From contig NC_135362.1 of assembly GCF_051622035.1 (NCBI RefSeq), positions 6,389,501-6,453,500 on the forward strand: DNA of 64,000 nt, written 5' to 3'. The position numbers and the translations under genes were made by a program. The notes beneath the pieces are model-generated. The model did not search any database. It was not told where the DNA came from and saw only the letters and a list, made by a program, of their open reading frames with translations. Positions 22,264-42,896 of this stretch are shown piece after piece. Numbering within the stretch: position 1 is the first letter of the stretch; each line of letters opens with the position of its first letter. This stretch comes from Arctopsyche grandis (lineage: Eukaryota > Arthropoda > Insecta > Trichoptera > Hydropsychidae).

Positions 22264-23058
22264 GGGCGAAATCACACAGCGTGGGATGTGGGACGTGGGG
22301 TTTTTTTAGATATGTAGTTTTAAACATATCGAAAAAATATGGCGCTCATGGTACCATACCTCGTACCGTCTCTTCAAAACGAAAGATTTGAGCTATTTCG
22401 TTGTAATTGTATAGTAGTGTTTATTCTTGCTTGACAGTGATATATACCAAAACGATCCTTTGGACCATTTTCGGTAAAATTTTACCTAAAATGGTCCAAA
22501 TGGTCTTTTTGGTATATATCACTGTCAAGCAAGGATATATCTCATATAAAAATTAATAACAACGTGGTCGAAAGAGTAGATAGTTTCAAATATTTTGGGT
22601 GCTATCTGGTTGAAACGTGTGAAAGTAAACAGGAAATTCGCGTTAGAGTGGAGCACGCAAGAGCTGCATTCTTAAAATTGAAAAATGTCCTAATCAAACG
22701 TGATCTTAGTATAGCACTCCGTCTTAGATTTCTACAATGCTACGAAACAACTCGAATGTTTCGTTTTGAAGAGACGGTACCAGGGTATGGTACCATGAAC
22801 GCCATATGTTTTCTATATGTAACGGTAATTGGATTATTCATCACATTGTGGTGGTCACAAAAACAATTTTTGTTATTAAAATCGCGAATACGCAATACTT
22901 GGCACTCAAGTTATCGTTAGTATGATGTGAGGATTTTTCAGCTGCCAGATGTTCCGTTATAGAGATTTTAGTGACTTTGTGACCAGTAATCACCGAACCG
23001 TTTAAAATTATTAAAAAAAAAACCCACGTCCCACATCCCACGCTGTGTGATTTCGCCC
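22264..23058. mobile_element. GGGCGAAATCACACAGCG-family element carrying a LINE piece
   Basis: The 795-bp element has ends GGGCGAAATCACACAGCG and CGCTGTGTGATTTCGCCC (perfect inverted repeat) and a 3-bp TGA duplication (22261-22263, 23059-23061). Inside are a hairpin around 22440-22535 (GATATATACC arms), a reverse-transcriptase fragment at 22564-22770, and half of the GGTTCGGTGATTACTGG family (22930-22997). It is a composite built from several repeats. Confidence 0.8.
22564..22770 (+). pseudogene. RTE-like reverse transcriptase C-terminal fragment
   Basis: ERVDSFKYFGCYLVE, IRVRVEHARAAFLKLKNVL and ALRLRFLQCY are the order of blocks after the catalytic core of RTE-type LINE reverse transcriptases (the family often annotated as craniofacial development protein 2-like). 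Only this piece is present, captured inside a DNA element. Confidence 0.75.
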
Positions 23059-23064
23059 TGAACG

Positions 23065-23729
23065 TAGGGTTGCCAGATAGTATCCAAAAGGAGGACATGT
23101 CCTCCTTTTCCATGTTTTGTCCTCCCGTACTCCCTTACCTACTGTAAGTCCTCCTTTTTGCTAAACATCGGGCGGGACTTATTTATGATGATTTAGTTTC
23201 ATGCATTGAGTTCTTGAGCATCAGAGGTGTAGAGATTGACGATGTTAAGCTACACGATCAATTTTGTAACTTGATTTCATTTCTTAAATCAAAATCAGAT
23301 GAAGATGAAGCATATTATGATTAGAAGTTGCACGAGCAGTGGACAATCTACTTCAAAAGTGTTAAAAACATTGAATGTTTCTCAGAACTGCTCAAGATCT
23401 GCGAGTTTTATTTTTGTATAAGCGCACATAATGCAAATATGGAAAGAGTTTTTTCAATGATTAATACTCAGTGGAGCAAAGAGAGGAATAGACTAAGTGT
23501 GCAGTCAGTTAAATCTTTAATTCTTACTCAATACAACTTCAAAAACATGACATGTGAAGATTTTTATAATTATTTGTTAAAAAACCAAGGACTTCTTTCC
23601 AAAATTGGCAGTTCAGCTAAATATGATTAAAATAAAGTAAAATAATATAAAAAATTCGTTTAATTTCTGAATGTCCTCCTTTTTAGTCCCATCTGCCCTC
23701 CTTTATCAAATTATCATCTGGCAACCCTA
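23065..23729 (+). mobile_element. hAT element with exact target duplication
   Basis: The 665-bp element has inverted ends TAGGGTTGCCAGAT and ATCTGGCAACCCTA and the 8-bp duplication cctgaacg (23057-23064, 23730-23737). It landed on the last bases of the preceding GGGCGAAATC element, so it is the younger insertion. The interior holds GGAGGACATGTCCTCC-type symmetric blocks and a transposase C-terminal frame (23328-23630). Confidence 0.92.
23328..23630 (+). pseudogene. hAT transposase C-terminal (dimerisation) fragment
   Basis: The 100-residue frame contains CISAHNANMERVFSMINTQWSKERNRLSV, the hAT C-terminal dimerisation region (E-R-x-F-S followed by K-x-R-x-x-L). The catalytic half is absent. 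Its terminal part is duplicated in inverted orientation at about 25865-25941. Confidence 0.8.
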
Positions 23730-23882
23730 CCTGAACGTCACACGGTCAATGTTAAATTTTCCGTCGTTATCATCGGAATCCCCTTTCTCTAAAACCTGCC
23801 ATAAATTATATAGGTATCGGCTTTTAATCGCAATATAGTAGCGACAGCTCCCGAAATATTTCAGTGCTTATTGGAATCCAAT

Positions 23883-24030
23883 AGCTACGTCCACACTTCC
23901 GATATTTGCCAATTTTTCCATAACCAGTTCCTGAATAGCAACCACAGGTTGCAATATGGGAACTGGATATGGAAAAATTCCCAAATATCGGGTGTATCGG
24001 GTATAGATATCGGTAGTGTGGACGTAGCCA
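23883..24030. mobile_element. ACGTCCACAC-family MITE (copies also at 25482-25627 and 25945-26049)
   Basis: A short palindromic element has ends CTACGTCCACACTTCCGATAT and ATATCGGTAGTGTGGACGTAG. The centre also pairs (AACCAGTTCCTGAATAGC against the complementary AACTGGATATGG region). The second copy is part of the inverted duplication. A third, partial copy abuts the AP-1 gamma CpG-rich region. Open frames on either strand through these copies are an artefact of the palindrome. Confidence 0.75.
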
Positions 24031-25013
24031 ATAGCCCCCTTTACGCAGTCGTTCTCTCGCGCGTGAAACAGCTAATCGTGCGCGTGTAAAGATCTTGGAC
24101 CGGGAAGGGATAAACCGCGCGATAAACTCAGCAGTCCTGCGCGTAATCGTGTGGCTTGACGTATTCTTTACACCGAAAATTCTTTCGGGCGCGCTTTTAT
24201 TACAAGATGGTGGACTTACGCACGTGGAGTAAAGAATTGATTGTGGAATTACTTTTAATGTACCAGTCTTTTCCGTGCCACTGGAAAATTAAGTTCGAGG
24301 AATATAAAAACAAAAATCTGAAAGAGGAAGCTTATAAAAAAATAGTTGACTTCGTTAAAGAAAAAGGATTTTCTAATGCTAATCGAGATTTTGTTGTCAA
24401 AAAATTGGTTCGGTTGGTTTACCAAAAAATTTCAAAGCTTGAGAGAAAAACTTTATTTTTTATATCTGTCTCTTGATAATTTGCAACAATAGCACCTGAT
24501 AATACAATAATAATTGAGCTGAATTTAATTTATTTTTAGATATGATATACAATGGATTTTAGATTCTGGAACATACACTGCATCAGTGATGGCAATTATT
24601 CGTATTTGATTTATTTTTCATTTTATTTTATTAAAATTTTCATTTAATGGATCGTTTCTTCTTCTTTTTGATTAAATCAACACCAACGAACATCATAACT
24701 TGCGCCATGATATTTCTTCTATCCATTTTTCACCGCAACATTACTATAAAACTGCGTTACTTCAGTAAAACTGTGCGTTTCGCACACACTCCAACATGCG
24801 CCAGTTTCGCGCGGTCTATCACGCACGTTAGCCTTTACACGTTCGCTCTTTCCGTTTTAACAAAAAGTGGTAGGAGTAATCGCGCGCGAAAGAACGTTAG
24901 TGGTCACAACTGCGAAAACAGTATCGCGCACGATTGCGCGCACAGGCTTATCCGCACGCAATCCTGTACGCTCCTGAGAACGTGCGATAGAACGACTGTG
25001 TAAAGGGGGCTAT
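24031..25013. mobile_element. TIR element with MADF-like coding frame
   Basis: Ends ATAGCCCCCTTTACGCAGTCGTT and AACGACTGTGTAAAGGGGGCTAT are inverted repeats. The subterminal parts are unusually GC- and CGCG-rich. Inside is a MADF-like frame (24207-24476). Target duplication is not clear. Superfamily was not determined. Confidence 0.6.
24207..24476 (+). CDS. MADF-like domain protein frame within a transposon
   Basis: The 89-codon frame starts at the ATG at 24207. The order of aromatic and charged residues (ELIVELLLMYQSFPCHWK, then EEYKNKNLKEEAYKKIVDFV) matches the start of a MADF domain, a Myb-like DNA-binding fold common in arthropod transcription factors and in transposon-encoded accessory proteins. 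The frame stops before the third helix would be complete, and no further coding exons were identified. The inverted copy at about 25100-25300 is disrupted by a deletion. It is probably a remnant of the element's own DNA-binding protein. Confidence 0.5.
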   Translation: MVDLRTWSKELIVELLLMYQSFPCHWKIKFEEYKNKNLKEEAYKKIVDFVKEKGFSNANRDFVVKKLVRLVYQKISKLERKTLFFISVS

Positions 25014-26357
25014 TGTATATCATACCTAAAAATAAATTAAATTCAGCACAATTATTATTGTATTATCAGGTGCTATTGTTGCAAATTATCAAGAGATAGA
25101 TATCAAAAATAAAGCTTTTCTTTTAAGCTTTGAAAATTTTTAACAACAAAATCTCGATTAGCATTAGAAAATCCTTTTTCTTTAACGAAGTCAACTATTT
25201 TTTTATAAGCTTCCTCTTTCAGATTTTTGTTTTTATATTCCTCGAACTTAATTTTCCAGTGGCACGGAAAAGACTGGTACATTAAAAGTCTTGTAATAAA
25301 AGCGCGCCCGAAAGAATTTTCTGTGTAAAGATAACGTCAAGCCACACGATTACGCGCAGGACTGCTGAGTTTATCGCGCGGTTTATCCCTTCCCGGTCCA
25401 AGATCTTTACACGCGCACTCTTTCGCGCACGATTAGCTGTTTCACGCGCGAGAGAACGACTGCGTAAAGGGGGCTATTGGCTACGTCCACACTACCGATA
25501 TCTATACCCGATACACCCGATATTTGGGAATTTTTCCATATCCAGTTCCCATATTGCAATCTGTGGTTGCTATTCAGGAACTGGTTATGGAAAAATTGGC
25601 AAATATCAGTAGTGTGGACGTAGCTATTGGATTCCAATAAGCACTGAAATATTTCGGGAGCTGTCGCTACTATATTGCGATTAAAAGCCGATACCTATAT
25701 AATTTATGGCAGGTTTTAGAGAAAGGGGATTCCGATGATAACGACGGAAAATTTAACATTGACCGTGTGACGTTCAGGTAGGGTTGCCAGATGATAATTT
25801 GATAAAGGAGGGCAGATGGGTCTAAAAAGGGACATTCAGAAATTAAACGAATTTTTTATATTATTTTACTTTATTTTAATCATATTTAGCTGAACTGCCA
25901 ATTTTGGGAAGAAGTCCTTGGTTTTTTAACAAATAATTATACCAGCTCCTGAATAGCAACCACAGGTTGCAATATGGGAACTGGATATGGAAAAATTCCT
26001 AAATATCGGGTGTATCGGGTGTAGATATCGGTAGTGTGGACGTAGCCAATGAGATGAATTGGAATTTCGAATAATCGAGGTGGCGCCGCGAGAAGAGCAA
26101 GTGTGGCGCTCGCGGACGTCGAGAGGGGAAGCGGGGAGGGGTGGGCGAGTGGCGACAGGTGCGCTCATGTGTGTGTCCCTGCGTGCGCGAGTGTGTGTGC
26201 GGTCGCGGCCTGAGCGAGAGTGTGTGCGTTTGCGTGTGCTAGTCGCCATGACGCAGCCGAGGGGCTGCTCCTCCCGAGAGGCCCTCTGAGCCGCCGCCCG
26301 CGCCCCGCACCCGCACCCCGCCGCCCCTCGCCCCGCGCCCCGCGCCCCGCGTCAGCC

Positions 26358-35258
<8,901 letters not shown>

Positions 35259-35919
35259 CACGGCCTTTACGCACCCTTCGCATCTGATATGGGTGGAAAG
35301 TTTTCCACGTTTCCGTTGGAAAGTTCCGAAACAACAATCGACGGATGCGAATCATCGCGTTCGCAACGTTCTGCATATATCGAATTTTATAGGTTTCCAC
35401 TTGTACATAGTAACTACTATCTGACTAAATTGGTGTGTGTATGAGACTGTCTATATATCAAAAACAAAAAAAAAAGTAAAAATGAATAGGCTGTTTATTG
35501 AAAATTATCAAAGGTAAAAAAAATATATATATATAAAAATACATAAACATATAAACCTTTCAGAAAATTTTCTAAATATTTAGCGTTTCTTTTTTATAAT
35601 CCCGTATATATGAAAAATAATTTTTTTTCACCTTCTATCGTTACTATATAATTCACAATGTTAGTATTTAGTAATTTTTGTAAATCAAGCAATATCCCAC
35701 ATCACTCGTATTGAAAGTTTACTGTTATGTATAGATTTATTTTTTGAATTAGAGAGTTTTATGTGTGTACGCGTCTCATCTCGGCCACTACTATCGGCAA
35801 AATTTGCTTTGTCTAATTTTGAAATTGAGTTTTACACGATGAGAGATTTGTCGAGATGTGATTAACTATTCTTTTTCATAATAGCAATACGTTGGATGTG
35901 TAGCTATTATTTTGTATCA

Positions 35920-35950
<31 letters not shown>

Positions 35951-37790
35951 GAAAAGTATTATTGCCGGATTTGTCGCAACTCTTGAATAGTACACCCTTT
36001 TCGTTGTGTTTTTGAGATTAGAGCAAATGTTAGTCGATTTTTTACAACAAAATTAATTTTATTCCCTTTGTCACCGTGAATCGATCGCTTTATAACTGTA
36101 CGAATTGTGAACTTGAGACGTGTGGCCCGCGATGAACGTTCTAAAAATTGAATCAGCGCGATCATCGACGCGGCCCCGTTATCAGTCTACGATTTGCTTT
36201 TTTATATAGTAATGTTTTCCATGTATACTGGAGAAAAAAAAAAAAAGTATTTTTAAAAATACATAATATACATACATATTAAATATGAATAAAAAGGGGT
36301 ATTTGTGTAGCTAAATAGACTCTTCTAGGAATGCATTTGTTTAAACAATTATTATAAAATGTAATCTTAACCATTTTTATTCAATTGTATAAATATAATT
36401 TTTGTATTTTTATGTATTTATTACACGGTAATTGAACAGTTGAGTGTGTCAACGGTGTGGCCGATTTTTTTGGCAAAATTTCGGATGGAAATTAATGTTT
36501 TGTATGCAAATTGATTTTACTGTAATATTTCTATACTCAAATATGTGATAGAACACCTGGTACATTCCATTTATCTCTTCTTTTTTTTATATAAATTCTA
36601 CTCGATTCATCGCCGTTTTTTATTTCTCGGATGACCTACTTGTAAATTTTAATTATTATATAGCATAAAGAACTGCCATTGAATGCGTAGTCATTCACGG
36701 CAAACGAAAGGCTGAGCTTTTCATACTGATCTAAGCTTGTAAAATATGTTAAAAAACGTTTTAAAGGCTTCAAATATACATATATAGATAATTCTTTACA
36801 ATTGTTATACTGTATACTTGGGCAGAAAGAATCGATGATAATAATAATAAATTGTAAATTCTCAGATGTAAATTTTAAATTATGTGTAAAGGAATCATTT
36901 TTGTTTCGTCGTAGAGGACTAAATCAGGCTTACGCTAGTGTAATATTATATAAAAATATTTTTTTATTTTTTCTAAAACAGTGCACAGTAATAATATACG
37001 TATATAGTGTTTTATCTTATTGGTTTTTTTTTTTACTTAATTTGTGCTTTATAATGCAATTAACTAGTTAGTACGTATTTATATCGTCATTTTTAATTGT
37101 ATACAATTTTATAACACCTTTTTGTGTATCACTTTTTTTTTTTCGCTTTATGTTACTGTTAAATGGTAAAAAAATGATTATTTCAAATTTTTAACATACT
37201 TAGTTGGGTGCTTTTTATTAAACTTAAAGATAATAAAAATTTGTTGTTATAATGTATTGCAAAGTATTTAAAAAAATGTTAACATCTTAGATTTCTCGTA
37301 GTGCGGAACGATCTGAGATAATTCGATGGTGTAATTATTGAAAGTGTTTCATACATCTATTCTTTTCATTATTATTAACAATTTATTTTATTTCTTTAAT
37401 TACACCGTTTCATATATTATCAATATGGACGACTCTATATACATAAATGTACTTCGTCTTTTTACTTCATGGATTTATTAGTTTGTTTTTTTTGTGAACG
37501 AGCGTCAGTATTTTTGCATGTGCGTGTGCGTCTTGAATGTTTGAATATATGAATTATAATCTTTGAAAATGCACTGACCATCCATTATTTATAATTTTTG
37601 CGAGTGCGATGATGGCTCGGTATAAAAAATTTAGATTAAAAATAAATTTTAAACTAACTTTCATGTAATATTTAATAGAGAACATGAACATAAGATAAAT
37701 GCTTTAAGTCATTATTTTATTTAAAAAATAAACATGCATCAGAAAATTTAAAACATCTTTACCATTCCTAGCACGAGTTCACATCCTGTC
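35259..37790 (+). other. AP-1 gamma 3' UTR and intergenic, AT-rich
   Basis: No exon was recognised. Several AATAAA and ATTAAA signals are scattered here, so the polyadenylation site cannot be fixed. An (AT)n run lies near 35926-35948. The interval 35950-36180 is GC-richer, with an uninterrupted minus-strand frame of unknown meaning. Numerous T runs occur. Confidence 0.4.
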
Positions 37791-39098
37791 CAGGCCTGGC
37801 CCGAGGGTATAAGGCGCCCCTAGGCAGATTGGTTTCAGCACCCCCCTTAAATTTTTTAACAAATTTCATGAAAGTTCTTGAAATTTGACGTTGAAGATAT
37901 AATAGACGAAGACAAAAAAAAATTATTTTAAAATAGGCACGTTTTATGTATAAATATGGCAAAGTATGAAAACGATCGGATAAGAGATATAAAAAAGTCC
38001 TCTTAATTGTAATAGTAAGTGAAACGTAAAGGAGGTTTGTAATAAAATATGGATAACTTTGAATAAATTCGGTAACGAAGACATTAACTTATATTCAACG
38101 ATGAATTGAAGAATTTTATAGTGACATTTATTTTTTTTCTAATATGATTGGTTAATCTTTGAAGGACGGAGCGTCGAGATTGAACGAGTGTCCCGAACCG
38201 GGCTCGAGTAAGACCCCAGTATTTTTTAATCAAAATACAGCTTTTCTCAATACAAATGGGTTCCATATATATCTTATTAATCATTTTATACATCAACATA
38301 AAAAAGTTTTAGTCCTATAGCATGTTTTTGACTATTTTTGTGTTAAAAAATAACGACATGTATCAACATGCAAACGCATATAGGTAAGGCCAACAGGCGA
38401 CTGCATGGCTCAATAGTCACGCGCCAAAAGCGACGAAAACAATAGCTTACGAAAATATAGCTGTCTCTTTCTCTCGCATTGATTCATCGATCAACAAGAA
38501 TATGCAAGTGAACAGTCAAAAACATGACTTGTCGCTACCGCCTATAAATCATACTTTGGAACGTAGAAATGTATAAATGTATTTCTTTACGATGTACCAC
38601 TTTTCTAAATCATATAAAATCTATTAAAATAAATTTCTTGTAGTTCATTCTAGGAATACAATAAATATAGTGTGTATAGCTTTGAAAACCACAGTTCTTA
38701 CAAAATCGTAGAAATTGGGGCACTTGCATATCCCACTTCGGTGAGGGAGGGTTAAGATATTTAATTTCGTGAAGCAAATTCATCCCTGATATATATACAT
38801 ATGTTTCAGCGGTATTTTATATAAAATACAATTCCAAATTACCATTTGTACCGATGACAGTTTGCTGTTTTACAAATTTTATTCGTGAATCGTTGTTATT
38901 TGACAGTCAACTTCCTCGTAAATTATAATATTTTACAATCAGTATTGTAACTTCAAGTAGAATAATGAAGTTGAATATAGAATGTTTTATAAGTTCAAGG
39001 AGCCAAATTTTTTTTTTCAATTTAATAATCAAAAAAAGAAAAATGGGGGCGCCTCGCAGCGCCCTAGGCTAGTCTTCTGCACCTTTGAGCCAGCCCTG
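37791..39098. mobile_element. hAT-type non-autonomous element with exact target duplication
   Basis: The 1308-bp element has ends CAGGCCTGGCCCGAGG and (complement) CAGGGCTGGCTCAAAGG, followed inward by GGCGCCCCTAGGC and its counterpart GCGCCCTAGGC. The exact 8-bp duplication atcctgtc lies at 37783-37790 and 39099-39106. No transposase frame was recognised. It separates the 3' ends of AP-1 gamma and CSN5. Confidence 0.9.
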
Positions 39099-39238
39099 AT
39101 CCTGTCAACTTTCCTTGTAGTCAGTTTTACGAGTGGGATAATTCAAAGATAACATTGCATTGCATTACGTTTAATATATCACAAATTATAATTATATTTT
39201 AATATCCGAAAAGTTACAAAACATGAAAAAAAATTGTA

Positions 39239-40694
<1,456 letters not shown>

Positions 40695-41901
40695 ATCTGA
40701 AAAAAAATAAAGAAATATTAACTAACCTCAAATTTGTGCAAGTGAAATTGTGATGTAGGTATAAAATTAGCGACGCAAATGTTTTGGAAAATGTTTATAT
40801 TTCGATTTTAAACGTCGAATAAAATCCAAAAGGGCAGATGTTTTACAATTTCAGATCATTTTAAGCGTGAAATTAATAATATCTTTTGTGAAATTTTACC
40901 CATAGAAAGCCTTTTGTTGATTTTGACAGGAGACGGGCAGACGCGATCTGCTAGTACACCGGCCCGCAAATTTGTAAACGTAAACTCAAAATATACGGCC
41001 AAGGCTTAAATTAGAATCCAATTTAAAAAATCTGAATTTCAAAGTTTTAAATATAAATATGTAAATAAAATTCAAAATATTTCATTTATGAGTCAATACC
41101 TACTTCTATAAACTTTGAAATTAATTATCTCAACTGAAATTATGCTTTTATATTTTTCAATTATATATTGTTAATATAGGGAATCTGATGTGAAAATCAT
41201 GTGTATCTGGAGAAACGAACCAAAAACACCTTCGTTTTACACGCACGCACTATTGGTCCATAAAAACAAACCTTTCCCTACTCAAATATTTACAAGAAAA
41301 ACAACACAAACTTACACAAAAAAAAAAAATCAGGCTCGAGATTTAAATAACCACACAACAGACGAATTCCTCAGTTTTATCCAACTACTCTAAAGAAGTT
41401 AAGCAAATTCATTTGTACTACGTTATTTTGCTAAATGCTCACACTTATGATTGTCAGAAAATAAAAATACTTCGTGAAAACTTAACCGGGTTTGTATAAG
41501 CACCAGAACATAGATATAAAATAATTTTATTCTATTTATTCACCGGAACCTTTCCAGTACACATGAATACGTACATCTTCTTACAATTGATAGAATGATT
41601 TCTCCACAATATTGTTTGAAACGAGTGTCATTCATTATCGTCAACAGGAAAACTTGGACTGTTTCAAAAGGTTTTAAATGTAGTGTTACTGTGCTAATAG
41701 CTCTGGCCTATTATAATATTTATTTTTGCTTTTATCTGTCAAATTCGAACGTATCGAACAACGTTCATCGGTCGATATATTTTGTGTGTCACATTTGCAT
41801 TTAAATTAACAATCCGCACACATCCTAATTATGATTTACGAAAGTTATTTTAAAATTTATTCCAGAGAAGACGGAAAAGCCAATGAACAATGTGTTACAG
41901 T
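40695..41901. other. CSN5-XBP1 intergenic region, no gene recognised
   Basis: AT-rich sequence. The CSN5 promoter should lie just right of 40694, and a TGACAG-containing GC-richer patch is at about 40925-40980. Short plus-strand frames (41190-41393, 41595-41804) have no recognisable similarity or splice context. Confidence 0.4.
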
Positions 41902-42342
41902 CAGTGCCAGTTTTAGGGGGGGGGGGGGGGGGGGGGGCTGGGTCGGGCGGTACCCGAGGGCGCCGCTCGATGCGCCAAAAGCGCTTTAAAATTAAAATTA
42001 GAACGCCAAAGGCCCTACATTTGTACTCGGCAAATTCTATTCAAACAATCTACTGGAAAAAGCCAATCTTCAAATTAAGCTCACCGCGAGTATTATTAGC
42101 AATGAACTTATCAATTTCAAAGCTTTTCATTCATTGTATTAAATTTTATAAAACAGCACGATTTACAAGAATTATATCCAAACATTTGGGTTTCTATGCT
42201 TTTGCTGACACTGTCTGAAACTATAACAAGGTCCCAAGGCCGGGAAAAAGGAAGATGGTAATCCAATTTTTTATAATTTTTTTCTAAGGGTGTTTAGGAA
42301 AAAATTGCCCGAGGGCGCCATTGGGTGTAAGGCTGGCACTGG
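41902..42342. mobile_element. hAT MITE with 22-base G run
   Basis: Ends CAGTGCCAG and CTGGCACTG are inverted repeats, with an exact 8-bp duplication gttacagt at 41894-41901 and 42343-42350. A 22-base G run (41916-41937) sits 14 bases inside the left end. GAGGGCGCC blocks recur near both ends. No transposase is present. Confidence 0.88.
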
Positions 42343-42380
42343 TTACAGTTTAAAATTAATTTTTGGTTGCATATATATTG

Positions 42381-42600
42381 CGGTTCGGTGATTACTGGTC
42401 ACAAATTACTCGTCACAAAGTCACTGAAATCTATATAACGGAACATCTGGCAGCCGAAAAGTCCATCATACTAACGATAACTATCATAGTAACGAGAACT
42501 TGAGTGCCAAATATTGTGTATTCGCGATTTTCATGACAAAAATTGTCTTTGTGACCACCCCAATGTGACGAATAGTCCAATTACCATATATTGCGTGTAT
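42381..42600. repeat. GGTTCGGTGATTACTGG-family repeat upstream of XBP1
   Basis: It starts CGGTTCGGTGATTACTGGTC and shares CGGAACATCTGGCAGCCGAAAA with the complement at 22930-22995 and the sequence near 17330. It ends around GTGACGAATAGTCCAATTACC, similar to 22820-22840. The interior contains TAACGATAACTATCATAGTAACGAGAACTTGAG-like sequence shared with 22890-22920, in two overlapping pieces. It lies 300-500 bp upstream of the XBP1 start codon. Confidence 0.65.
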
Positions 42601-42658
42601 GCAGTTCATGCGCGTTAATAGATCTGCTACGAGTGCAATTGACGCAATAGCGCAAGAA

Positions 42659-42677
42659 CCAATAGCAAATCGCCACA
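42659..42677 (+). promoter_or_regulatory. ERSE-like site upstream of XBP1
   Basis: CCAAT, nine bases, then CCACA. The ER stress response element is CCAAT-N9-CCACG, so this differs only at the last base. It lies 220 bp before the XBP1 ATG. Mammalian XBP1 is itself induced through an ERSE bound by ATF6 with NF-Y. Functionality here is inference. Confidence 0.4.
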
Positions 42678-42896
42678 ACGTGTCAAAAAGCGGTCAGTGT
42701 TGCGTCAGCCGTTGTCAGGGTGGGGCGTACCTAAGTTTTCATCCACAACTAGGGAATGCCAGTGTTGTTGAAGCCGCCGTTGACGTCTCGTCGTGGCGAA
42801 GCGCGTTCTTAGAGTGGAGTTTGCCCTCACCGGTCCCCACGCTCACCGGCTCCATCTCCAACTCCATCTCCACACCGTTCGCTCGCGGCTTCCAGG

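Larger units (their letters stand above)
23565..25941. repeat. Large inverted duplication (about 0.95-kb arms)
   Basis: The left arm, about 23565-24553, reappears in reverse complement at about 25012-25941. The arms contain the 3' end of the hAT element at 23065, the ACGTCCACAC MITE, the left end and MADF frame of the element at 24031, and AATTTGCAACAATAGCACC. The unduplicated centre is about 24554-25011. Identity is high by eye with a few indels (CTTCCGATATT in the left arm, CTACTGATATT in the right). Because the left copy runs continuously from hAT into neighbouring elements, this is a segmental inverted duplication rather than two independent insertions. Confidence 0.85.

Noticed and set aside
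24647-25003. 118-codon frame in the centre of the inverted duplication
   Set aside because: It is part of the CGCG-rich subterminal region of the ATAGCCCCC element; no domain and no homologue recognised.
23871-25637. Identical 70-residue frames on opposite strands (23871-24089 and 25407-25637)
   Set aside because: They are translations of the palindromic ACGTCCACAC MITE in the two arms of the inverted duplication.
35959-36165. 68-codon minus-strand frame in a GC-richer patch after AP-1 gamma
   Set aside because: No similarity recognised and no splice context. It could be 3' UTR.
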